Shown: piece by piece, positions 17,952-26,679 of the stretch
Layout: each line of letters begins with the position of its first letter
How positions within the stretch are numbered: the stretch's first letter is position 1
Source of the DNA: Francisellaceae bacterium
Lineage (GTDB): Bacteria; Pseudomonadota; Gammaproteobacteria; UBA6186; Azoamicaceae
Direction of reading: 5' to 3'
Length of the DNA: 49,379 nt
Assembly (NCBI GenBank): GCA_018703155.1
Contig: JABJGS010000024.1
Span: forward strand, 1 to 49,379
Notes under the pieces: model-generated
Database searches by the model: none
What the model saw: only the letters and a program-made list of their open reading frames with translations
Told to the model about the DNA's origin: nothing
Position numbers and translations under genes: made by a program

Positions 17952-19952
17952 ATGGCAGAAATACCTTCATTTAGGGAAGAGGTTGCAATTAGACGTAAGC
18001 TTAGTGCTATCGAAGATAAGCTCAAAGCAGTTGATAAAATCATTAGACAGAATAATAAAAACAACCAAATTAATATTTACTTTCGGTCTGAAGATTTAAT
18101 GCGAAAAATAAAACATCAGTCTGATGATATTACCTTGGCTCTAACATCTAAAAATGAAGTCATTAAAATGTATAGGGAAATGTTATCTGAAACAGAACAT
18201 TCAGACGCCGAAATAGATGAAAAAATAGAAGATTTATCTAAGGACAGTCGGCCACTAGCTGATGTTGCCGTAGCCCATTTGATGAAAAGAATAGAAAGGA
18301 TCCAAGAGCAAAACCCAGAACTTGAAAGTTTAATTGCTGCCAAAAAAGAAGAAGTTGCCTCTTTAGATGAAGAAGGCAACAAAGCTTTAAGAGCAAAAGA
18401 GAACCGCAAACAAACACATATCGAAGATCTTGCAGTTATTACAGGTATTAAAGAGACAGAAGAACAAATCAGCCATCTAAAGCAATCATCCCAAAATCTT
18501 TCCGAACAAGAAAACCGTCTCAATGCTGTTACTCACAGTCTTGCAGAATTGACAGAGTTAAAAGGTGAAATTGAAGATGAAAATAATGAGCATCAAAAAT
18601 ACCTTGCCAGCCTTAATGATTTTACTGTTGCATCTAAAGCGGCAGCAAGATTACGAGCTGAAACTAAAACATCTGCAGGTGCAGATGTTCAATCAACTAG
18701 GAAAGAGCTAGCAGACAATCTTCATGACTTACATCGTCAAAACATCGAAAACATGGCGAAAAGAAAACATACTCAACAAAATACTGACCTCCCTATAAAA
18801 GTTCGTTATGCTATTGCTCTTGAGGAAGATGAACGTGTCCATGACAAAATAGATTTAGTTAAAACAAAAAGGGAGCAAATAACAAAATATATCGCAGCGC
18901 TAACAGAAAGCAAAAAAAGCATGCAACGCTCATATAGCTCATCTATACATAGCCTGCCTGGAGAAGAACATAAGAGACTAAAAGAGCAGGAATATACTGA
19001 CTACTGCGCATTAATAGACAATGAAATTGAAAAATCTTCTGCCTCCATAAGTCTTTATGATGACAGCCTTGGCTTATTATCTATACAATCAGCCAACACA
19101 TCAACATATAAAAAAGAATTAGAAAATGAAATGCTTCTTAATATGGAGTTAAACAGTGATGCTTTGGTTCTAAAATCAAAGCATGAAGCATACCTCATAA
19201 TAAAAAATGAATATGAGTCATTGCTTAGTGAAAAAAGAAGTAATGAAAAATCTCTAGAGAAAACAGACAAGCAAAAAGTATTGGCAACACAAAAACTAAG
19301 ATCACTAACGATCAAAAAAGAAAGTAATAAAGAAGTTCTAGAGGAAACATATCATAAAAAAGTATTAGTAACTCAAAAACTAAGTTCACTAACAATCAAA
19401 AAAGAAAGTGGTGAGTCTGTTCTAGATTCAGACATTGAAACAGCTGAAATTAAACTTGCCCAGGCTTCAAAAGAACATGCAAATGAGCAAGTAAAATTTA
19501 GAACATATTTAAAAAGTATTAAGGGTATGCAAAAACAAACTAATAGTGCTCAGACTATTTATTTAGCTATGCAGGCAACATTTAAAGCGCCCCTAATAGA
19601 ACTTGTAAACTCAACTCCTAATAAAAAAAATAAAAAACAGCGCAAAGCAGCGATAGCATTATATGAGGTATATCAAAACCAAGAACAATTAGACGATGCA
19701 TATACCGACAACATTGTGAATATTAGCAGTCACAAACCTGAAGATACAGTAAAGCTAGAGCAAGAAGCAAAAGCGATGCAAGAGAACGTTGATGATATTG
19801 ATGCATTTAGCAGTGATGCTCTAGAACGAAAAACTCGCAACATTGAATCATTAAGTCAAAATTATCGTGCTAAGCTAACAGAGTTAGGTTTAACATGTTC
19901 AAAAGCTGGAATAGCGGAAGATGTACCACCTACAAATGCTCTGATAGTCTAG
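17952..19952 (+). CDS. Long coiled-coil protein of unknown function, probably frameshifted at its 3' end
   Basis: The 666-residue frame is almost wholly alpha-helical and rich in Glu, Lys, Gln and Ser, with heptad-like spacing through most of its length. It has no signal peptide, membrane span or recognisable domain. It contains an 84-bp in-frame tandem duplication (28 residues; KVLATQKLRSLTIKKES followed by KVLVTQKLSSLTIKKES). The C terminus runs in frame only to 19952, where a second, equally helical frame (19895-20728) takes over one frame away, so the original protein was probably about 920-930 residues. Similar long coiled-coil proteins occur among secreted effectors of intracellular bacteria, but function here is unknown. 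Confidence 0.8.
   Translation: MAEIPSFREEVAIRRKLSAIEDKLKAVDKIIRQNNKNNQINIYFRSEDLMRKIKHQSDDITLALTSKNEVIKMYREMLSETEHSDAEIDEKIEDLSKDSRPLADVAVAHLMKRIERIQEQNPELESLIAAKKEEVASLDEEGNKALRAKENRKQTHIEDLAVITGIKETEEQISHLKQSSQNLSEQENRLNAVTHSLAELTELKGEIEDENNEHQKYLASLNDFTVASKAAARLRAETKTSAGADVQSTRKELADNLHDLHRQNIENMAKRKHTQQNTDLPIKVRYAIALEEDERVHDKIDLVKTKREQITKYIAALTESKKSMQRSYSSSIHSLPGEEHKRLKEQEYTDYCALIDNEIEKSSASISLYDDSLGLLSIQSANTSTYKKELENEMLLNMELNSDALVLKSKHEAYLIIKNEYESLLSEKRSNEKSLEKTDKQKVLATQKLRSLTIKKESNKEVLEETYHKKVLVTQKLSSLTIKKESGESVLDSDIETAEIKLAQASKEHANEQVKFRTYLKSIKGMQKQTNSAQTIYLAMQATFKAPLIELVNSTPNKKNKKQRKAAIALYEVYQNQEQLDDAYTDNIVNISSHKPEDTVKLEQEAKAMQENVDDIDAFSSDALERKTRNIESLSQNYRAKLTELGLTCSKAGIAEDVPPTNALIV
19240..19435 (+). 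repeat. 84-bp tandem duplication inside the coiled-coil gene
   Basis: The segment with agtattggcaac (from 19277) recurs 84 bp later as agtattagtaac (from 19361), and similarity holds over about two units. The unit is a multiple of three and adds 28 residues (four heptads), so it lengthens the coiled coil without breaking it. The copies have diverged by several substitutions, so this is not a fresh slippage event. Confidence 0.75.
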
Positions 19953-20728
19953 ACCCCTTATATGAAGCGGTTGCCCAAATGCAAGAGTCACTGCATCAAA
20001 AAAAAGAAGAGGTATCCTCATCATTAGCACAACATGAATCAGAATTAATATCCCAAAAATCTGCTGTATCCTTAAGTGAAGTTGAAAACAGAGAGGCCAG
20101 CTTTAAAAGTGACACGATTAGTTTGCAAGAAAAATGGGAGACGTTAATAGTAAAACATAAAAAAGAAATGCAACGACAAGAAAGTTATGAAGGCACACAA
20201 GCTGAATTACAAAAATTGGAATCATCACTTAAAAGTGTTGAGACTCCACTGGCTGCAAGACAAAATACGATAACATCTTATGAGGCATGTGAAAGAGCAA
20301 AAACTGTTAATATTGATATTGATAAGGTTGCTGAAGATTTAAAAACCGTTAACCAAGATATTAATAGAAGTAATCTATACAGAAATAAAGGAATACAAGG
20401 TCGTATTATAGGGGCCATCAACTGGCTTGCAAGACTAATATCCAAAAAATCCACAATGGATCTAAATAACCCTGCAATTCCTAACGAGCAACGTAAAGTC
20501 CTCAGCAGTTTAGAGAATGCAGCCACACACCTTATAGATACTGTCAAAATTTCTGAAAAATTTAGTCAATTGCATGATTGTCAAGACCCAGTTTTTACAG
20601 ATCGGCAACTTGACTCTCTCGAACAAAGTCAAAAATCCATGACTGAAACTAAACAGCAACTCACAGAGGTGCGCCTCTCTAAATCATTTGTGCCATCCCC
20701 GCACCTTACTAACAGAACTTCAAGATGA
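19895..20728 (+). pseudogene. C-terminal part of the coiled-coil gene in a shifted frame
   Basis: This frame overlaps the end of the 666-residue frame by 58 bp and continues the same Glu/Lys/Gln/Ser-rich helical character. Its nominal start MFKSWN has no ribosome-binding site, and its first 14 residues look like out-of-frame reading; convincing coding begins near SDSLDPLYEAVAQMQ at about 19937. The simplest reading is one gene with a single-base loss between about 19900 and 19950. It includes a short amphipathic stretch (GAINWLARLI) that might touch membranes. No slippery heptamer for programmed frameshifting is visible, so mutation or a sequencing error is likelier. Confidence 0.7.
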
Positions 20729-20765
20729 ATTTCAAAGATATTAATTCGTTAACAATTTATATTCT

Positions 20766-21851
20766 TTACGGTTTAATATAGTAAGCGGTTAAAACAATAA
20801 CAGCAGCTATAGATATCAACATTCTTGTGTAACTTCTTAAATTTTTATTTTTTTTAAATTGACTATTTAGATAATGCAGTGGATGCTTAAAAATAAAATG
20901 CCGCATTATTTTATATGCAACAGTGCTTTCAACTATATCTATATTATTTTCATGCATTATAATATTAGGATTGAAATTAGCCTCTATTATAATTCCACTA
21001 ACCCCATCTATTGGTTTATTTAAATCTTCACATGCCACATCAATACCAGCCAGCTGCAAGTTAAGTATTTGTGCTACCTTAAGTGCTATATTTTTATTTT
21101 CTCTACATATTGTTACTGGTTGGTTATCTATGGTACCTCCTCTAGCAACATTCACAGTATGGCATACAAATATTTTCCGACCTGATTTAGGCACATTATT
21201 AAGAGTTAAACCTTGCTCACCAAGGCAATATTCTATCTCTTCATTAATCAACATTTGCTTTTCAATACCAATTAATTCAATTTTCTTTTTATTTTCCATT
21301 CTAATTAATGTCATTATATTGTTAATACCATCGCCAATAACCATTGCTGGATTACGAGTAGTAATAGCCAGGATCTTATTTTTAAAAACTAAGATTCGAT
21401 ATGACTTTAATCCTCCATAAAATTCTTCAACAACAACACCTGAATGTTTTTGTAAAAGCTTCTGAGCATTATCAAACAAATTATTTAAGTTTTGAACATT
21501 ACAGATAACCCCAGCACCCAAAGCAGTCCAACTTAATGGCTTGACAACTACAGGAAACTTGAGGCCTTGCTCTTGAATTCTAATTTTCAGCAAATTAAAA
21601 CTAAACTCTGTTGCACTAATAGCCACAGAGTTGGCTACTGGTATATCATTGTCATGCAACAATCTATTTGTAATGTATTTGTTCTCTGAAATAAAAGTAC
21701 TAGTTGAATTATTTATTGGAGTAGATGAGTAACTAAAATAATATCTATGCTTTCCAATCAACATCCAAAATCCTGAGAGCCGATCATCTTTGATAACTGA
21801 AAAACCTAACTTCACTGCACTAGTATAATATGCCAAAGCGTGTTTATTCAT
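20766..21851 (-). CDS. ATP-grasp ligase resembling cyanophycin synthetase, with a C-terminal membrane helix
   Basis: ATP-grasp enzymes join a carboxylate to an amine via an acyl phosphate. Here FPVVVKPLSWTALGAGV, VVVEEFYGGLKSYRILVF, VIGDGINNI, a VPKSGRK...NVARGGT segment and the metal-binding IIEANFNPNI appear in the order found in the ATP-grasp half of cyanophycin synthetase and the glutathione-synthetase domain of GshAB. The Mur-ligase-like half of cyanophycin synthetase is missing. The last 20 residues (MLISIAAVIVLTAYYI) form one hydrophobic helix, unusual for the family, suggesting membrane anchoring. Substrate unknown. It converges on the coiled-coil gene with no obvious operon partner. 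Confidence 0.8.
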   Translation of the reverse strand: MNKHALAYYTSAVKLGFSVIKDDRLSGFWMLIGKHRYYFSYSSTPINNSTSTFISENKYITNRLLHDNDIPVANSVAISATEFSFNLLKIRIQEQGLKFPVVVKPLSWTALGAGVICNVQNLNNLFDNAQKLLQKHSGVVVEEFYGGLKSYRILVFKNKILAITTRNPAMVIGDGINNIMTLIRMENKKKIELIGIEKQMLINEEIEYCLGEQGLTLNNVPKSGRKIFVCHTVNVARGGTIDNQPVTICRENKNIALKVAQILNLQLAGIDVACEDLNKPIDGVSGIIIEANFNPNIIMHENNIDIVESTVAYKIMRHFIFKHPLHYLNSQFKKNKNLRSYTRMLISIAAVIVLTAYYIKP

Positions 21852-22061
21852 ATCTCAACAGTACTCCATACTCATCTTTAATATAATAGCAAAAAATATT
21901 GATTATTCTGCTTGATAGGTGCATTGGGCTATTTTACTACTGACTGAGCCTTGAGAGATAAGAGCAGCCCCTGGATGTACGGGCTTGCACAAGTTATACT
22001 AAATGTGTATTATTCAAACCTAGTTGGATAGTAAACACAATCAAGTTAGAAAGGTTTCCAG

Positions 22062-22436
22062 ATGGCGGCTGCAATAGAAGAGGAATTTACCCCCTCTTTA
22101 GCAATAAAGAAGAAGGTTGAGGCTGAAAAGCTCGTCCATTTAGACGAGGAAATAATACTTGACCCTACAACTGTAAACCCAGAACTTCTGTGGCGCCTTG
22201 AAGATGTTATTGAATATTTCTTAAATCTTGAGAACATTGTCCCTTTATATGGCAATTTTGTACCTCAATATCCAAGAAGACCCACTAGCGGTCGCAAGCT
22301 TACCCCTAAAGACTTTGGCGTTAAAGATGATTCATCTGGTGGTGAGGGCGGCGGCACAGCTAAAGGATTGCGTGGTGCAGAGCAAGCAAAAGATAAAGCC
22401 ATCAATCAATTCAAAAAAACGGGCAAATACAAGTAA
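22062..22436 (+). CDS. Small hypothetical protein with a Gly-rich linker
   Basis: The 124-residue product is not recognised. The first 75 residues are mixed charged and hydrophobic (predicted helical, LLWRLEDVIEYFLNLENIV). Next comes a Gly/Ser-rich linker, SSGGEGGGTAKGLRG, and a basic tail ending in KKTGKYK. There is no signal peptide or membrane span. AAAGG is placed seven bases before ATG 22062, supporting translation. It has the same orientation as the next gene, 142 bp downstream, and both sit in the accessory block with the coiled-coil gene. Confidence 0.65.
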   Translation: MAAAIEEEFTPSLAIKKKVEAEKLVHLDEEIILDPTTVNPELLWRLEDVIEYFLNLENIVPLYGNFVPQYPRRPTSGRKLTPKDFGVKDDSSGGEGGGTAKGLRGAEQAKDKAINQFKKTGKYK

Positions 22437-22578
22437 TCTAGAATTCACAAGAACATGCAGCCAGCACAATCTTAATTAAAAATACTCCATATCTACAATT
22501 ATCGCCATATATTAAATGCCATTAAACAAGCAGTCTACTGATTACTTCATATGCTCTATTGTCACACAGGACATTCAT

Positions 22579-23310
22579 ATGAGAGAATTTTGCTTATATT
22601 TTTATGCATGGCGATTAACAATGGGTCTAAAGAGTGAACTTAAAAAGGCAAAGGCTAAAGCCAAAGAAGCCGCTAACAGAATCGATACACATCAGTCACG
22701 TGAAGAAGCTAGAGATAGGCTTACTAGGGTTAATAGTATAACAGCCCCCCACCAAGAGCATATCGAAACATTAAGACATAACTGGGATGCTATTATTCAA
22801 CAAAAAGCAGATTTAGCTATTGATGGATATGATACACAAGTGTTTATCATCAATAATGCTCTGAATATATTAGAAAATATATTAGCGCTAAGGTTAGCTG
22901 TTGATACTAAATATGGTGAAATATCAAATAGATCTGCTGAAGGCAATGACGTTTGCAACGGACTGCTAGCAGAGCAACGTCAATCAGAAGTTGACTTTAC
23001 TATAGCTGTACAATCCACCAATACTGAACAACTTATCCTTGATATAACTAGTGCACTGCAAATAGTACAGCCATTAGTCACTGAAGCCCTTGAGACTCAA
23101 AAACACTTAGCTGAGCAAGAAAAAAGAGCAGCAACAGAGGAGATCGAAGTGCAACGTCGAGTTGCAGAAGCGCGGATAGCAGCGGAAACAGAACAAAGAA
23201 TTAAAGAGGAAGTTGATCGTAGAGTGGCACTAGAATTAGCTGCCAAAGTAGCAGAATTATCAGAAGGTAAACCTGCTGGTAGCAATACAAAACCTGCTCA
23301 TAAACTCTAA
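22579..23310 (+). CDS. Hypothetical protein with a C-terminal charged helix
   Basis: No family is recognised. From ATG 22579 the protein has 243 residues; AGGA seven bases upstream favours this start, but the Met at 22621 (MGLKSELKKAKAKAK) has the more soluble N terminus and is also possible. The centre is helical. Residues of about 185-230 form a highly charged Glu/Arg/Ala helix (EEIEVQRRVAEARIAAETEQ) followed by a short polar tail ending in AHKL. There is no membrane span. It could be a secreted or structural coiled-coil protein; nothing in the context decides. Confidence 0.68.
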   Translation: MREFCLYFYAWRLTMGLKSELKKAKAKAKEAANRIDTHQSREEARDRLTRVNSITAPHQEHIETLRHNWDAIIQQKADLAIDGYDTQVFIINNALNILENILALRLAVDTKYGEISNRSAEGNDVCNGLLAEQRQSEVDFTIAVQSTNTEQLILDITSALQIVQPLVTEALETQKHLAEQEKRAATEEIEVQRRVAEARIAAETEQRIKEEVDRRVALELAAKVAELSEGKPAGSNTKPAHKL

Positions 23311-23400
23311 TCAAATAACAAAAGAATGGTTACTACTCTAGTAGTAGGACATTATACTAAATGCTAAAATAAGGATAATAGCCTCAGATACCACTCATTG

Positions 23401-24054
23401 TTATAAACCAAACAGTTCTTTAATACTTGCATAAAAATATTTATAAGGTGGGCTAACCATGGCGCTTAACATATTTGTAACCATCAAGAATATTAATATG
23501 TACATTCCATAGGGTTCAAGTTTTTGAAATTCATAATCTATCTTAGCTGGTAGAAATGCTGCAATTACTTTTGAGCCATCTAGAGGAGGAATTGGTAAAA
23601 AGTTTAGTACTGCAAGGATTATATTTATCGAGATACCAGCCATCCCCATGTAATATAGTGGCTGCCCCCACCATAAATGCTCGGTTACATATAACTGTAA
23701 GCTAATTTTAGCAACTACTGCCCAAAATATTGCCATTAAAATATTTGATATTGGCCCAGCAGCAGCAACAATTGCTATGTCGCGTTTTGGCGATCTTAAA
23801 TTTCTAGTGATAACAGGTACAGGTTTAGCCCAGCCAAAAACAAACCCTCCTAACCATAATAATACTGCTGGCACCAAAATAGTCCCAAATAAATCTATAT
23901 GCACCATGGGATTAAAGCTAGTTCTACCAAGCATATGTGCAGTTTTATCTCCACATTTAAATGCCGCCCAAGCATGGGATGCCTCATGTATAGTAATGGC
24001 TAACAACACAGGGATAATCCAGATAGCGATGATTTGTATCTTAGTGTATTCCAT
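23401..24054 (-). CDS. M50-family site-2-type membrane metalloprotease
   Basis: It is an intramembrane zinc protease-like protein of about 217 residues with several hydrophobic segments. The zinc-binding HEASH lies in the first membrane segment and the second-ligand motif appears as NFLPIPPLDGSK, the pattern of the short bacterial site-2 protease group that lacks a PDZ domain. The natural substrate of this group is mostly unknown. ATG 24054 is chosen because the longer frame to 24102 needs a TTG start and adds non-hydrophobic residues with no ribosome-binding site. It is monocistronic and divergent from the methyltransferase gene. Confidence 0.88.
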   Translation of the reverse strand: MEYTKIQIIAIWIIPVLLAITIHEASHAWAAFKCGDKTAHMLGRTSFNPMVHIDLFGTILVPAVLLWLGGFVFGWAKPVPVITRNLRSPKRDIAIVAAAGPISNILMAIFWAVVAKISLQLYVTEHLWWGQPLYYMGMAGISINIILAVLNFLPIPPLDGSKVIAAFLPAKIDYEFQKLEPYGMYILIFLMVTNMLSAMVSPPYKYFYASIKELFGL

Positions 24055-24477
24055 AACTTGACGCTCACTTCCAAGTAAATAAAGGAGGTTCCTATGCACC
24101 AAAGATGCATAAATAGCTTCCGTATCGATTCCTCTAGGTCATTGGCTTGATTTTACTACAAATGTAAAACTTCCAAATAAAAATTTTTACAATTATGAGC
24201 CAATTATGCTCATCAGGTCTGGTATCCCATATCCTGATAAGCGCTACTTATCATCTGCATGATGGTAGGTGCAGCACAAAAATATGATAGCAAAAGAGTT
24301 TAATAACTTCAATTTATCTAAAGGTATACCAGCTAGACAAATGGACTATAGTAATAACCAAGACCTTAATTAACATTAGTTAATTCTACCTTTACCTCGG
24401 CAACTTACATTGCTTTTAATAGCTATAAATTGTATAATCGCGAAATATTTTACCTAATTAAATGGTGGTATTGGTAT
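24055..24477. other. Intergenic region between the M50 protease and the methyltransferase
   Basis: I see no gene. Two small perfect hairpins are close together: ATGAGC-7-GCTCAT (24195-24213) and TGATAAG-5-CTTATCA (24235-24253). Neither is followed by a T-run. They could belong to a leader or a small RNA, but the evidence is only the symmetry. Confidence 0.35.
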
Positions 24478-25251
24478 ATGCATAGTGTCTCTTCTGTTGA
24501 TCCTACAGGTCGTTTTAGCCAAACAGTAGAAAACTATATAAAATATAGACCTGGATACCCTAGCCCAGTTATTGAATTTCTAACAAATGAATATGGTCTC
24601 AATAAACAAAGTACAGTAGCTGATATTGGCTCAGGAGCTGGGATCCTAACAAGCATGTTACTAAATAACGGTAATAACGTGTTTGCCGTTGAGCCTAATT
24701 ATGAGATGCGTAAAGCTGCAGAGCATGCCCTTAGTGATCAACATGGCTTTAAGAGTATTGATGCAACAGCTGAAGCAACTAGTTTAAGCAATGCCTCCAT
24801 AGATTTCATTATTGCAGCACAAGCATTTCATTGGTTTGATAATGAAAAAACTAAAACTGAATTCAAACGTATTTCAAAAAAAGATGCTTACATTGTATTA
24901 CTTTGGAATATGCGTGATAACGATGCCTCTATAACTATGCGCTCCTATGAAAAAATGCTCAATGACTATGCCATTAATTATCATAATGTTGCTGCTGAAA
25001 ATATTGGAAATTCTGATATTAGCTCGTTTTTCACTCCAAATGACTTCCACCTAAAAATCTTTCCTAACAAACAAGTGCTAGACCTGGATGGGTTTTTAGG
25101 CAGAATACTTTCTACATCTTATATACCTAAGCAAGGCCATGAAAATCATGATATTGTGATGAAAAAGGCCCAACAAATATTTGATGAAAATAATAAATCT
25201 GGTTACATTGAGATGATCTACAAAACTAAATGCTATGTTGGCAAGCTATAA
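24478..25251 (+). CDS. Class I SAM-dependent methyltransferase, substrate unknown
   Basis: The protein (257 residues from ATG 24478) has the FSQTVENYIKYRPGYP N terminus and the SAM-binding motif I VADIGSGAGILTSML, with an acidic loop FAVEPN after strand 2 and AAQAFHWFD as motif II/III. This arrangement is typical of the trans-aconitate/ubiquinone-type Methyltransf_11 group. Substrate cannot be inferred. A longer frame starts at TTG 24430, adding Trp/Tyr-rich residues that look like non-coding leader. It is followed by aroC after 112 bp but probably not co-transcribed. Confidence 0.82.
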   Translation: MHSVSSVDPTGRFSQTVENYIKYRPGYPSPVIEFLTNEYGLNKQSTVADIGSGAGILTSMLLNNGNNVFAVEPNYEMRKAAEHALSDQHGFKSIDATAEATSLSNASIDFIIAAQAFHWFDNEKTKTEFKRISKKDAYIVLLWNMRDNDASITMRSYEKMLNDYAINYHNVAAENIGNSDISSFFTPNDFHLKIFPNKQVLDLDGFLGRILSTSYIPKQGHENHDIVMKKAQQIFDENNKSGYIEMIYKTKCYVGKL

Positions 25252-25363
25252 GCGCTAAGTCTATTATAGGTTTTATTTTTTCTGATTTAGACGTCTCTTT
25301 ACTCTTGAATGTACCCTATCTATGCATGATATAATAAGCACCATAAAACTGTGAGGGTGTATT

Positions 25364-26419
25364 ATGTCTGGAAATACCATTGGTAATATTTTTAAAGTTA
25401 CAACTTTTGGAGAAAGCCACGGTAAGGCTCTTGGCTGTATTATCGACGGTTGCCCAGCAGGACTTGAGTTATCAGAAAATGATATTCAACAAGATTTAGA
25501 CAGACGTAAACCTGGCCAATCAAAATATACCTCTCAACGAAAAGAAAATGATTTAGTAGTAATAACGTCTGGAGTTTATAACGGCAAAACTCTTGGCACC
25601 CCCATTATGCTTGAAGTTAAGAATACTGAGCATAAAGAGAAAGACTACTCCAAGTTTAAAAATATTCATCGCCCAGGACATGCTGATTATACTTACTGGC
25701 ATAAGTATAAACATCGCGATCATCGTGGTGGTGGCAGAGCATCAGCAAGAGAAACTGTCGCTCGTGTTGCTGCAGGTGCCATTGCAAAAAAATATTTACT
25801 CCAAGCACAGAACACTAAATTTACAGCTTTTATCACCCAAATTGGAGAAATAAAAGCTTACAAAATTGACTTAAATACTATAAACGATAATGATTTTAAT
25901 TTCCCTGATGATGATAAAATAGAAGCAATACAAGAATATATTAACTTTTTGCGCAAGCAAGGAGAATCTATTGGTGCCAGAATAAATCTCATTATTAGCA
26001 ATCCAGGTATAGGCATAGGTGAGCCTTGCTTTGATAAACTTGATGCCATGCTTGCATATGCTGTAATGAGCATACCTGCAGTTAAAGGTGTTGAAATTGG
26101 TGAGGGATTTTCTGCAATTGATACTCTAGGCTCAATACATAAAGATGAATTAACTCCAACTGGATTTTTATCAAATAATTCTGGGGGTATTTTAGGTGGT
26201 ATTTCTACTGGTCAGAATATAACCTTATCTTGTGCTTTTAAGCCAACATCAAGCATCACTAAGGAATGCCAGTCTGTTGATATCAATAACAACCCCGTAA
26301 CGATATCTGTTACAGGAAGACATGATCCATGCGTTGGCATCAGAGCACCAGTAATAGTTGAAGCTATGGCAGCAATAGTCTTAATGGATGCTTATTTAAT
26401 GCAAAGATCAAAGTCTTAG
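25364..26419 (+). CDS. aroC: Chorismate synthase
   Basis: AroC converts 5-enolpyruvylshikimate-3-phosphate to chorismate, the last common step to aromatic amino acids and folate, using reduced FMN. The three family signatures are present: GESHGKALGCIIDGCP near the N terminus, RHP-type GHADYTYWHKY with GGGRASARET, and the C-terminal GRHDPCVGIRA. The 351-residue length is normal. GAGGGTG precedes ATG 25364. The other shikimate genes are not nearby, so it appears to be an isolated unit. Confidence 0.96.
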   Translation: MSGNTIGNIFKVTTFGESHGKALGCIIDGCPAGLELSENDIQQDLDRRKPGQSKYTSQRKENDLVVITSGVYNGKTLGTPIMLEVKNTEHKEKDYSKFKNIHRPGHADYTYWHKYKHRDHRGGGRASARETVARVAAGAIAKKYLLQAQNTKFTAFITQIGEIKAYKIDLNTINDNDFNFPDDDKIEAIQEYINFLRKQGESIGARINLIISNPGIGIGEPCFDKLDAMLAYAVMSIPAVKGVEIGEGFSAIDTLGSIHKDELTPTGFLSNNSGGILGGISTGQNITLSCAFKPTSSITKECQSVDINNNPVTISVTGRHDPCVGIRAPVIVEAMAAIVLMDAYLMQRSKS

Positions 26420-26537
26420 TAATTTCTTCCTGCCGCTTTCCTAGAATAGAATATAGACATTTTTATACATTAAAATAAAAAACTCCTAGTAAATTTACAT
26501 TTGAAATTATTCTGACTGCAAAATCATTGCATTTTGA

Positions 26538-26614
26538 TGGTGGGCCCACTAGGACTCGAACCTAGGACCAAAGGATTATGAGTCCTCTGCTCTAACCAAC
26601 TGAGCTATGGGCCC
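26538..26614 (-). tRNA. tRNA with CAT anticodon, probably tRNA-Ile2 (lysidine-modified)
   Basis: A complete 77-base cloverleaf reads on the minus strand. The acceptor stem is GGGCCCA/TGGGCCC, the D arm AGCTCAGTTGGTTAGAGC, the anticodon loop CTCATAA (anticodon CAT), the T arm CTAGG-TTCGAGT-CCTAG, the discriminator A, and CCA is encoded. CAT could mean elongator Met or Ile2. Base pairs C4-G69 and C5-G68 are those that TilS uses to recognise Ile2 in E. coli, and elongator Met differs there. A CAT tRNA beside rpoD is also common in gammaproteobacteria, so Ile2 is favoured. It lies 65 bp downstream of rpoD on the same strand. Confidence 0.93.
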
Positions 26615-26638
26615 AAAACTAAGAGATATGTTAACGTT

Positions 26639-26668
26639 CACCTGCTAATATGTCAATATTGGCAGGTG
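26639..26668 (-). terminator. Stem-loop between rpoD and the tRNA gene
   Basis: CACCTGCTAATAT and ATATTGGCAGGTG form a 13-bp stem with one G-T wobble and a 4-base loop, 11 bp after the rpoD stop. There is no T-run after it on the minus strand, so it may be a processing or weak termination signal rather than a classical terminator. Confidence 0.5.
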
Positions 26669-26679
26669 CTACCTTCATC

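Noticed and set aside
19895-19952. Programmed -1 frameshift in the coiled-coil gene
   Set aside because: No X-XXY-YYZ slippery heptamer is present in the overlap, so an indel or sequencing error is simpler.
24195-24253. Two neighbouring hairpins, possible riboswitch or small RNA
   Set aside because: Stems of 6-7 bp without conserved sequence or T-run are too common to call a RNA gene.
26538-26614. Annotation of the CAT tRNA as elongator tRNA-Met
   Set aside because: Acceptor pairs C4-G69 and C5-G68 and the position next to rpoD fit Ile2 better, though modification is unproven.
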